Positions 7,036 to 14,646 of a DNA stretch of 35,494 bases are shown here, piece by piece. The stretch is from positions 24,274 through 59,767 of the forward strand of contig DYMH01000003.1 of NCBI GenBank assembly GCA_020721645.1, written 5' to 3'. The translations under genes and the position numbers were made by a program. How positions within the stretch are numbered: position 1 is the first letter of the stretch; each line of letters opens with the position of its first letter. This stretch comes from Draconibacterium orientale. GTDB lineage: Bacteria; Bacteroidota; Bacteroidia; Bacteroidales; JAADGE01. The notes beneath the pieces were generated by a model. The model was not told where the DNA came from, searched no databases, and saw only the letters and a program-made list of their open reading frames with translations.

Positions 7036-7201
7036 CAATGTCGTATAGTTAAGAAACGTATTTGTTGTTCGGCTTAGGCTCTGCCTAAGTCGATTTATCA
7101 TGACAGGCTCTGCCTGTCTGTCAAAGCAAGGCAGAGCCTTGCAAAATAAGTCCGACTGAGGCAGAGCCTCAGCCGAACACATGCTTAACTAAACGACATT
7201 G
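7036..7201. mobile_element. MITE-like element with four internal hairpins
   Basis: The terminal inverted repeats are CAATGTCGTATAGTTAAG (7036-7053) and its near-complement at 7184-7201, with 17 of 18 bases matching. Inside are four perfect 7-bp hairpins with 3-nt loops sharing the core GGC-TCT-GCC or its complement, at 7073-7089, 7102-7118, 7126-7142 and 7156-7172. A second inverted pair, TGTTCGGCT (7066-7074) and AGCCGAACA (7171-7179), closes the hairpin block. AT-rich near-duplicates (TATAAAAATT on the left, TATAAAATT on the right) abut the two ends and may be a target-site duplication. There is no coding capacity. The length (166 bp) and structure fit a non-autonomous element moved by a transposase elsewhere. 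Confidence 0.65.
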
Positions 7202-7233
7202 TATAAAATTTTATAACTGCAAAATATCGAAAA

Positions 7234-9711
7234 GTGAAAATATTTTACCCCAAAGTCCTTTATCTCGTAATTTTTTTTTCGGGATTTTCGTTTTTAATCT
7301 ACGAAATTGCTTGGAATCATTACCTTTCGCTTATTCTGGGCACCACAGTAAATGCCTCGACATTGGTTTTAGCCGCTTTCATGGCGGGTTTCGGAACAGG
7401 TGCCTTTTACTTGGGAAAATATGCCGACAGAACAAAAAATGCTTTTCGATTGTTAAGCATAATGCTTTTGGGTATCGGCATTCTCAACTTGCTCAACCTT
7501 ATTATTTTTGAAAACATCTCCCTTGCACTCAACAATTTAGGTCTATCACTTTCGACTTTCGACACACTTTTATTTTTCGCTGTTTTTATTCTGCTTGCTC
7601 TACCCTCTTTCCTGATGGGCGGCTTAATTCCCGTTACCGGTAAAATTTTGATTTCAAATTCAATTGATTTTGAAAAACGTTTTGGTAAAATTTACGCCTT
7701 AGAAACACTCGGAAGCACATTGGGCGGGTTGTTTGCAGGTTTCGTACTTTTGGGCTTAGTCGGACAAAAATACACATTTTACACAGCCATAAGTCTTAAT
7801 TTTTTATTAGGGTTGATATTACTTTATATCAGCAAATATAATAAAAGGAACGAGCATTATGTTATTGAAAACAATTACAAATCGAACAAAATCAATCAGT
7901 CTGCGTTTCCAAATAGTGCATTATCGGCAACTTTCGTGTTTGGTTTTGCAATATTAGCACTGCAAATATTATGGATTCGGATTTTTAAAACCTATTTTAC
8001 AAACACAAGCTATACGTTTGCACTAATTACAGCTTTTGTTATACTCGGACTGTCGATTGGAAGCATTATTTTCAGGCAAAACGGACAGAAAATAAAAAAC
8101 ACCGAAACGGCATTAATCAAACTTTTAACAGCTGCCGGATTTTTGTCGGTTTTTGGCTTGATATTTCTTTACAAACTCCCCGAACTCCTTTTGTTTCCAT
8201 TTGCAGACGAGGCCGGTAATCAATGGTTTCGGCTGATTTTACTTCCTGCAATCGCATCAATACTTGTTATTTTGCCTCCCACAATTATTTCCGGCTTTGC
8301 CTTTCCTTTGGCAAGCAAAATTTATTCGAATAAAATTGAAGAAACCGGCAAAAACTTAGGTAAAATACTGATGTACAACACGATTGGCTCGGTAATCGGT
8401 CCGCTCGCAGCAACATATTTTTTGATACCGATTTTAGGTGTCGGAAAATCAATTTTGATAATTATCGCACTATTTTCAACAACAGCATTTTTTCTATTAA
8501 AACATATAAAATTTAAAAATAATTCGTTAAAATATCTGTTGATAGGAAAATTTTTTATCATTTTATTAATTGTTATTTTTTCAGATACACTGCAATTTGT
8601 TCCGCCTTCGGTTACGCGATTTAAAACTCAGATAACAGAATACAAAGAAACCGTGGAAGCCACAATTACAGTGGTAAACGAAGCCGAAAAACGCCTTTTC
8701 GGAAACAGTACTTTTGTCAATAACAGTGCGGTTATCGGTTCGAGTTACGATGCTGTGAAAGCGGTAAAAATGATAGGGCACCTTCCGTTTTTTGCCGGCT
8801 TAAAATGCAAAAATGTGTTAATAATCGGATACGGTATCGGTATCACAAGTTCAGCCATCGCATCACACCCGGAAGTTGAACACATTGATTGCATTGAACT
8901 GGCAAAACCCCTTGTTGAATCGGCACATTTATACTCAGACCTTAACAAAAACGTACAATTCGACCCGAGATTCCATCTGATTTCGGGCGACGGACGGCAT
9001 TTCCTGCAAGCCTCCAAGCAAAAATACAACCTCATTTCGAGCGACCCCACACACCCCGTTCTCGGCTCGGGAAATCTATACACACAAGAATTTTTTCAGG
9101 AATGTTATCAACATTTGAATCAAGGCGGAATGGTTTCGCAATATTTGCCGCTTCATAAATTACGCCTCGAAGATTTACTTGGTATTATTAAAACATTTCA
9201 TTCTGTTTTCGATAACAGCTCGGTTTGGCTCGGACAATTTCATGCCATTCTTATCGGCAGAAAGGGAAACGAAAAAATTGATTTTCCGGCATGGAAATCA
9301 AAAGTAGAAAACATGCCCAAAGACGATTATTTCTATCTCGATGCTTATCATATTGCTGTGAATGCCATTTTAGATAAAACTAAAATTGAAGAATTAACAA
9401 AATCGGCAAAAATTAATTGCGATAATCGCAGTTACACCGAATTTTTTTCTTTCGATTGTTTCGATTCCCAAAATATTTATATCAATTTTAAATATTTGAC
9501 CGATAACAGATGTAAACCAAAAAAATTGTTCGAGAATATTGACAATTTAAGTTTATTTGAAAAATATTTGCAGGGAAATATTAAATTAAACGAAAGCATC
9601 TATTATTCGCTTACCGGCGAGAGAACCAAATCACTTTTAAGTCTCCAAAAAGCCGTTTTGCTGAATCCGGAAGACCAAGAATACCCTTTTTTAATCAAAT
9701 TTAACTTCTGA
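7234..9711 (+). CDS. Membrane protein fused to a spermidine synthase-like domain
   Basis: This 825-residue protein starts at GTG. The N-terminal half (to about 450) is a polytopic membrane region of 11-13 helices that opens LVIFFSGFSFLIYEIAWNHYLSLILGTTVNAS, the signature of fused MFS/spermidine synthase proteins. The C-terminal half is a class I methyltransferase fold. It has motif I VLIIGYGIGITSS (Gly 532-536), IDCIEL with the acidic residue that would contact the ribose, LISGDGRHFL, SSDPTHP (Asp 604), and YTQEFFQECYQHLNQGGMVSQYLPL. After that come ~120 residues ending in a TPR-like helix pair. The family lies in membranes and its true substrate is mostly unknown; aminopropyl transfer should not be assumed. 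There is no partner gene, and the MITE-like element lies just upstream. Confidence 0.82.
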   Translation: MKIFYPKVLYLVIFFSGFSFLIYEIAWNHYLSLILGTTVNASTLVLAAFMAGFGTGAFYLGKYADRTKNAFRLLSIMLLGIGILNLLNLIIFENISLALNNLGLSLSTFDTLLFFAVFILLALPSFLMGGLIPVTGKILISNSIDFEKRFGKIYALETLGSTLGGLFAGFVLLGLVGQKYTFYTAISLNFLLGLILLYISKYNKRNEHYVIENNYKSNKINQSAFPNSALSATFVFGFAILALQILWIRIFKTYFTNTSYTFALITAFVILGLSIGSIIFRQNGQKIKNTETALIKLLTAAGFLSVFGLIFLYKLPELLLFPFADEAGNQWFRLILLPAIASILVILPPTIISGFAFPLASKIYSNKIEETGKNLGKILMYNTIGSVIGPLAATYFLIPILGVGKSILIIIALFSTTAFFLLKHIKFKNNSLKYLLIGKFFIILLIVIFSDTLQFVPPSVTRFKTQITEYKETVEATITVVNEAEKRLFGNSTFVNNSAVIGSSYDAVKAVKMIGHLPFFAGLKCKNVLIIGYGIGITSSAIASHPEVEHIDCIELAKPLVESAHLYSDLNKNVQFDPRFHLISGDGRHFLQASKQKYNLISSDPTHPVLGSGNLYTQEFFQECYQHLNQGGMVSQYLPLHKLRLEDLLGIIKTFHSVFDNSSVWLGQFHAILIGRKGNEKIDFPAWKSKVENMPKDDYFYLDAYHIAVNAILDKTKIEELTKSAKINCDNRSYTEFFSFDCFDSQNIYINFKYLTDNRCKPKKLFENIDNLSLFEKYLQGNIKLNESIYYSLTGERTKSLLSLQKAVLLNPEDQEYPFLIKFNF

Positions 9712-9807
9712 AAACATTAGAACGACCCCATGTTTAAATATCAATGCTTATAATAATATTTCATGTTCTTTTTATTTCTAAAAAATTAATTAATTTTACA
9801 TTCAACG

Positions 9808-9826
9808 AATGCAATAAAATTGCATT
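9808..9826 (+). other. Small hairpin in the leader of the C25 peptidase gene
   Basis: AATGCAAT (9808-9815) and ATTGCATT (9819-9826) form a perfect 8-bp stem with an AAA loop, 36 nt before the peptidase ATG. It has no T run, so it is not a terminator of the gene before it. It could be an operator or a leader structure. It may also be chance in AT-rich sequence. Confidence 0.3.
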
Positions 9827-9862
9827 ACGAATATCTAAATTTACTAATTAATTTTTTAAACA

Positions 9863-12800
9863 ATGAGAAAAATTTTATTCACAACACTCTTGGCAGTCAT
9901 CTTTATGTCTGCCGGGTTTGCTCAAAAATCCGCTGTGATAAAACTCAACGGCAACGAGCAAAAATTTGAAGTTACTTCGTTGAAAAGTACAGGATTCAGC
10001 ATTAAAAATTCCGTTTCGGAATTAAAGTTGAACCCTGTTTCGTTTTCAAAAGGCAACTTTATGTCGCTGGAAATTGAAGGATTAGGTAAAGTTTTTACCG
10101 AAGGACTGCCGAACATTCCGGTTATTTCTAAATTGATTGAGGTTCCGCAAGGAGCAGAAGTCGAATTTATCGTAAAAAGTTATGATGAACAAATCATTAA
10201 ATTGTCGGACTACGGCATTACCGATAAAATTCAACCCGCCTTGCAATCGCTTTCCAAAAGCGAAAGTAAAGTTCCTTTTGTAATTAAAGAGGACGTTTAT
10301 AAAACAGATGCATTTATCAACAAGAACATTGCCGTTTACCAAGAATCGGGCATGATGCGAAATGTAAGATTGGGACGAATCGAAATCAGCCCAATTCAAT
10401 ACAATCCGGTTACAAACACCTTGCGAATTTTGAATAATTTGGAAATCGAAGTTGTTTTCAAGAATGCCGATTTGGGGAAAACATCGCAAATGGCAAAGAA
10501 ATATCAATCACCATTCTACGAAAACATTTTCGCAACAGGAGTTATCAATCACATTCAAAATTCAAAAGAATTTATAACTCAAACACCTACCGAATTTGTA
10601 ATTGTTGCCGATCGTATGTTCGAGGCAACTCTTACACCTTTTATTGCTTGGAAACAAATGAAAGGTTTTCATGTTACGGTTGCATACACAGATGTTATCG
10701 GAACTACAACAACTGCTATTAAAACGTATCTTCAAGGATTATATAGCGGCTCGACACCTCCTTCTTTTGTATTATTCGTAGGTGATGTTGCACAAGTTCC
10801 CGCTTTTACCGGAACATCGGGCAGCCACGTTTCCGATTTATACTATTGCGAATACACAGATGACAAAATTCCGGAAGTTCTCTACGGACGTTTTTCGGCT
10901 TCTACCACTGCTCAACTGGCTTCGCAGATTAACAAATCTTTGGAGTATGAAAAATATCTTATGCCCGATCCTTCTTATTTGGACGAAGTTGTCATGGTAG
11001 CAGGTGATGATGAATCTTGGGAAGATGTTTACGGTAACGGACAAATCAATTACGGAACCACATATTATTTTAACGGAGATAACGGTATCACTTCACATAC
11101 ATATCTTCAGGACTTAGACAATAATGCCGCCTCAATTCAAATTATTCAAAACGTGAGTAATGGTGTTGCTTATGGAAATTATACGGCTCATTGCAGTCCT
11201 GCCGGTTGGTATTCTCCGAGCTTTGAAACATCCGATGTTCCGGGATTACAAAATGCAAGTCAGTACGGATTATTGGTTGGAAACTGTTGTTTATCAAATA
11301 AATTCGACGATACAGAGTGTTTCGGTGAAGCTTTATTGCGAGCCGAAAACAAAGGTGCCATCGGTTACATCGGAGGCTCGAATTCCACATACTGGGATGA
11401 AGATTACTACTGGGGTTGCGGTTTTGGTACTGCTGTTGAACACCCTGTTTACACCAATTTCGGAACAGGAGCTTATGATGGTGTTTTCCATACATTAGTT
11501 AACGAAGTTTCAAATCTCGATAAATGGTATATTACTCAAGCACAAATGAATCTTTGCGGTCAACTTGCCGTTGAAGCGTCAACTTCCACAAGGAAAACAT
11601 ATTATTGGGAAATTTATCACCTCATGGGCGATCCTTCTATTATCAATTACATGAGTGTTCCCGATGCAATGACCGTAACTCCTTCGCCCGCAACTTTAAT
11701 GATTGGAATGACTACACTGCAAGTTACTTCCGCCCCATATTCTTATGTTGCTTTGTCGCAAGGCGGAACCTTATTAGCTACGGCAATCTCCAGCGATTTG
11801 GGTGTTGCACAACTTAATTTTACCGGACTTTCTGTCGGGACAGCCGATTTGGTTGTTACAGCTCAAAATAAACAACCTTATATCGGAACAATCACTGTTT
11901 CACCTGCCAATGAACCTTACATTGTTTTGAACAGTTATACAACAAGTGCTTCGCCTGATTTCGGACAAACAATTGATTTAAACATAACATTGGAAAATGT
12001 TGCAGCGTCGGGCAGCGGATACGATGCCGCCAGTGTTGCAGCAACACTTTCAATTACAGATACTTATGTTACAATTAATAATAATTCGGCAAGTTTCGGA
12101 ACAATTATTGCCGGCACAACAGAAACTGTAAATGCAGCTTTTAATATTACAATAGCAAACAATGTTCCTGACCAACATGTTTTCAATTTTGATATGACAA
12201 TTACCGGAGTTGATGCCAAATATACTTGGCCCGCGACTCTTACAATGACTGCCAACGCCCCCCTATTAACCCCCGGCACCCTCACGATTTTGAACGATGA
12301 CAATGCCGATGGAATCCTCGACCCCAACGAAACAGCCGATGTTAAAATAACGGCTTCAAACACAGGTCATGCTGATATTACCAACGTTATCGGAGCCATT
12401 GCATACACGGGGAGCGATTTAACAATCAACACCGGTTTAACCTCCGCTACAACATTAGCCATCGGCGAAACCAAAGACTTTATGTTTAATGTTTCGGCAA
12501 ACGCAGCCACCCCAGCCGGAACCCCTGCAACCATTGAATTTGACGTAACAGGAGGCACAGCCGACCAATACACCGCAGCCAAAGATTTCACAGTAATAAT
12601 CGGTTTTGTACCCGAATATTGTGCTTCGGGAGCTACGAATACGGGCGACAGCAACATTGAACAAGTAAACCTTGGAACCATTGCAACCAATACAACCGGA
12701 GAGTGCACAGGTTATACCGATTTTACCGAAGACCCTGCTGCAACAACTGTTCTTGTCATTGGTTCAACAGTAAATATGAGCTTCTTTTTAGGCAATTGCG

Positions 12801-14413
12801 ATTCAGGTAATTTCCTAAAAGCCGGAAAAGTATATATCGACTGGAATTACGACGGCGATTTTGACGATGCCGGCGAAATGATTCACGAAGCAGCAGCTCA
12901 AAACGCCAATTGGTTAGAATCATTCACTTTTACAGTTCCTGCGGTTAATCCCGGACCTAAATTTATGCGACTTGTTGTAAGCGAAGATGAAACAAATGTC
13001 AATCCTTGCGGCACCTATTCCTACGGCGAAACCGAAGATTACAAAATAACACTGGCAGCTCCCATAGCTCCTATTGCAGATTTTTCGGCAAACGAAACAA
13101 TTATCACCGCAGGTGCAACAGTACAATTTACCGATTTATCGCAAAACTACCCCACATTGTGGCTTTGGGAAATAAGCGGCAGCGAAGGTTCGGATTATAT
13201 CTTTACAAATACGACCACTTCCGCATCGCAAAATCCAAGCGTAAAATTCTTGATAGCAGGCTCTTACGATGTTACAATGACAGCAACAAATTCAATTTCT
13301 TCGGACTCGGAAGCAAAAGCTGACTATATCACCGTAAATGCAGTAACAACAGTATCTGTTGCCGATTTTACAGCAAATTTTACAACAATTCCAACAGGAG
13401 ATAAAGTAACGTTTACCGATTTATCGACAAATTTACCCGATGCGTGGAATTGGACCGTAGAACCAAGCACCGGCGTTGTTTTTACAGACGGAACCGATAA
13501 CACATCGCAAAATCCGATTGTTCAATTCAACGAAGCAGGCGTTTTCAGTGTGAGCCTTACAGCTCATAATTCGATAGGCTATTCTGCCCCGGTAACAAAA
13601 ACCGATTATATCACGGCAAGCAACGAAATTACAATCGGCACCGGAACAATACAATCCTCTCCTCCGTTCAATAATTATTGGGAAAACAATAAAACACAAA
13701 TCATCTACTATCAATCGGAAATAGGTGCTGCAAAAGATATTACAACCCTTGCACTCGATTTTAGCCATGTTTCGGCTGATGCCTCCGACAGGATAATGAA
13801 TAATCTGAAAATCAACATGATGCCTACATCAATGAGTGAATTTTCAGCAGCTTATATTCCAAGCACTTCGGCTACAACCGTTTTCTCACAAGCAACTTAT
13901 ACTTTGCCTGATGTTACAGGTTTGCATACGTTCGACATAACAGATTATCAATACAACGGTACAGACAATTTGTTGGTTGAAATTGTATGGGGCGATAATG
14001 GTTTTTATACCAGTGATTCGTATAAAGTAAATTCAACCACAGTTGCAAAAGCCTACGTAGTTGCTTATGGTTATGACGACTACGCAACCCCCACTTACGA
14101 TGGACAATCTGCTGACAGACCAAATGTAAAATTAGGTTTCTCGCAAAGCACAATCGATGTTTCAGATGTTCAAAAATCAAAAATTATGCTGTATCCTAAC
14201 CCCAACACAGGCGAATTTACAGTGAATTTGAATGGTTTGAAATCCGGAAAATCAACCGTTTCGGTTTATAATATCAACGGACAAATGGTTTATCAAAACC
14301 TAAATGCTTCGGCTATACTCAATGTAGATTTGAGCCAAGAACCACGCGGTATTTATTTTGTAAAAATAAGTTCGGGAAGCGAAACTTTTAACCAAAAAGT
14401 TGTGCTCTACTAA
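9863..14413 (+). CDS. Gingipain-family (C25) cysteine peptidase, T9SS cargo
   Basis: This is a 1516-residue multidomain protein. A signal peptide (1-20) is followed by a C25 propeptide region (~25-235) and the catalytic domain (~244-590), which ends in HLMGDPSIINYM. The likely catalytic pair is His443 in NYTAHCSPAGW and Cys476 in NCCLSNKF; the Cys is 5 residues before Phe, as in gingipains. Ig-like and CARDB-like beta domains (~600-910) follow, then a GEVED domain (~917-1066, YCASGATNTG...YSYGETEDYKITL), two PKD domains (~1069-1160 and 1166-1255) and a beta-rich domain to ~1430. A type A sorting domain (YPNPNTGEF...PRGIYFVKI...KVVLY) ends the protein. It probably degrades external protein at the cell surface. 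Cleavage specificity cannot be read from sequence. It is not PorU, the T9SS sortase of the same family, because it carries a sorting domain itself. Confidence 0.9.
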   Translation: MRKILFTTLLAVIFMSAGFAQKSAVIKLNGNEQKFEVTSLKSTGFSIKNSVSELKLNPVSFSKGNFMSLEIEGLGKVFTEGLPNIPVISKLIEVPQGAEVEFIVKSYDEQIIKLSDYGITDKIQPALQSLSKSESKVPFVIKEDVYKTDAFINKNIAVYQESGMMRNVRLGRIEISPIQYNPVTNTLRILNNLEIEVVFKNADLGKTSQMAKKYQSPFYENIFATGVINHIQNSKEFITQTPTEFVIVADRMFEATLTPFIAWKQMKGFHVTVAYTDVIGTTTTAIKTYLQGLYSGSTPPSFVLFVGDVAQVPAFTGTSGSHVSDLYYCEYTDDKIPEVLYGRFSASTTAQLASQINKSLEYEKYLMPDPSYLDEVVMVAGDDESWEDVYGNGQINYGTTYYFNGDNGITSHTYLQDLDNNAASIQIIQNVSNGVAYGNYTAHCSPAGWYSPSFETSDVPGLQNASQYGLLVGNCCLSNKFDDTECFGEALLRAENKGAIGYIGGSNSTYWDEDYYWGCGFGTAVEHPVYTNFGTGAYDGVFHTLVNEVSNLDKWYITQAQMNLCGQLAVEASTSTRKTYYWEIYHLMGDPSIINYMSVPDAMTVTPSPATLMIGMTTLQVTSAPYSYVALSQGGTLLATAISSDLGVAQLNFTGLSVGTADLVVTAQNKQPYIGTITVSPANEPYIVLNSYTTSASPDFGQTIDLNITLENVAASGSGYDAASVAATLSITDTYVTINNNSASFGTIIAGTTETVNAAFNITIANNVPDQHVFNFDMTITGVDAKYTWPATLTMTANAPLLTPGTLTILNDDNADGILDPNETADVKITASNTGHADITNVIGAIAYTGSDLTINTGLTSATTLAIGETKDFMFNVSANAATPAGTPATIEFDVTGGTADQYTAAKDFTVIIGFVPEYCASGATNTGDSNIEQVNLGTIATNTTGECTGYTDFTEDPAATTVLVIGSTVNMSFFLGNCDSGNFLKAGKVYIDWNYDGDFDDAGEMIHEAAAQNANWLESFTFTVPAVNPGPKFMRLVVSEDETNVNPCGTYSYGETEDYKITLAAPIAPIADFSANETIITAGATVQFTDLSQNYPTLWLWEISGSEGSDYIFTNTTTSASQNPSVKFLIAGSYDVTMTATNSISSDSEAKADYITVNAVTTVSVADFTANFTTIPTGDKVTFTDLSTNLPDAWNWTVEPSTGVVFTDGTDNTSQNPIVQFNEAGVFSVSLTAHNSIGYSAPVTKTDYITASNEITIGTGTIQSSPPFNNYWENNKTQIIYYQSEIGAAKDITTLALDFSHVSADASDRIMNNLKINMMPTSMSEFSAAYIPSTSATTVFSQATYTLPDVTGLHTFDITDYQYNGTDNLLVEIVWGDNGFYTSDSYKVNSTTVAKAYVVAYGYDDYATPTYDGQSADRPNVKLGFSQSTIDVSDVQKSKIMLYPNPNTGEFTVNLNGLKSGKSTVSVYNINGQMVYQNLNASAILNVDLSQEPRGIYFVKISSGSETFNQKVVLY

Positions 14414-14431
14414 GTTGAACTCATATTTAAT

Positions 14432-14465
14432 AAAAAGGTCGAACGGTGTTCGACCTTTTTTTTTT
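14432..14465 (+). terminator. Strong terminator of the C25 peptidase gene
   Basis: AAAAAGGTCGAAC (14432-14444) pairs perfectly over 13 bp with GTTCGACCTTTTT (14448-14460) around the loop GGT, and the T run continues to 14465. It lies 18 nt after the stop codon and separates the peptidase from the kinase promoter. Confidence 0.93.
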
Positions 14466-14505
14466 GTATAAAAAATTGTAACTTGTTTGTCGGTATTTCC
14501 GATAC

Positions 14506-14552
14506 GTATTTTTACCTATTTGTTGAAATGAACAACATCTAAGTAAAAATAC
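14506..14552. promoter_or_regulatory. Pair of inverted GTA-N4-TAC dyads upstream of the kinase
   Basis: GTATTTTTAC (14506-14515) and its exact complement GTAAAAATAC (14543-14552) face each other with centres 37 bp apart. The second ends 25 nt before the -7 element at 14578. The same 10-mer at the same 25-nt distance occurs at two other promoters in this window (18467 and 18976), so this is very likely an activator binding site. The REC-PAS-LuxR regulator encoded in this transcription unit is the natural candidate (inference). Confidence 0.65.
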
Positions 14553-14577
14553 AACAATTTGGTGTTCGAGGAATATT

Positions 14578-14585
14578 TACCTTTG
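14578..14585 (+). promoter_or_regulatory. -7 element of the kinase-regulator operon
   Basis: TACCTTTG matches TAnnTTTG exactly. A TTTG at 14558-14561 is a possible -33 element with a 16-nt gap. Transcription would start close to 14592, just ahead of the leader ORF. Confidence 0.6.
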
Positions 14586-14592
14586 TGAAATA

Positions 14593-14646
14593 ATGCAAAG
14601 CAAAAAAGTAGTAACCGGTTTCAATATCGATATATCGCTGCAATGA
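14593..14646 (+). CDS. 17-residue leader ORF overlapping the kinase start (ATGA)
   Basis: An ATG seven bases after the -7 element opens the frame MQSKKVVTGFNIDISLQ, which stops at TGA (14644-14646). That stop overlaps the kinase ATG (14643-14645) by four bases in the form ATGA. The position suggests translational coupling from a nearly leaderless message. The peptide itself has no recognised similarity. A similar arrangement precedes the PKD gene. Confidence 0.4.
   Translation: MQSKKVVTGFNIDISLQ

Noticed and set aside
7073-7172. The GGC-TCT-GCC hairpins as a dnaX terminator or a CRISPR array
   Set aside because: No T run follows any of the hairpins. The units are too short and alternate in orientation, unlike CRISPR repeats, and no cas gene is present.
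12064-12708. Minus-strand open frames of about 100 codons within the C25 gene
   Set aside because: They are low-complexity antisense readings of Thr/Ala-rich beta domains with no independent support.
9863-14413. C25 peptidase as PorU, the T9SS sortase
   Set aside because: PorU lacks a C-terminal sorting domain and the GEVED and PKD modules. This protein is a cargo, not the sortase.
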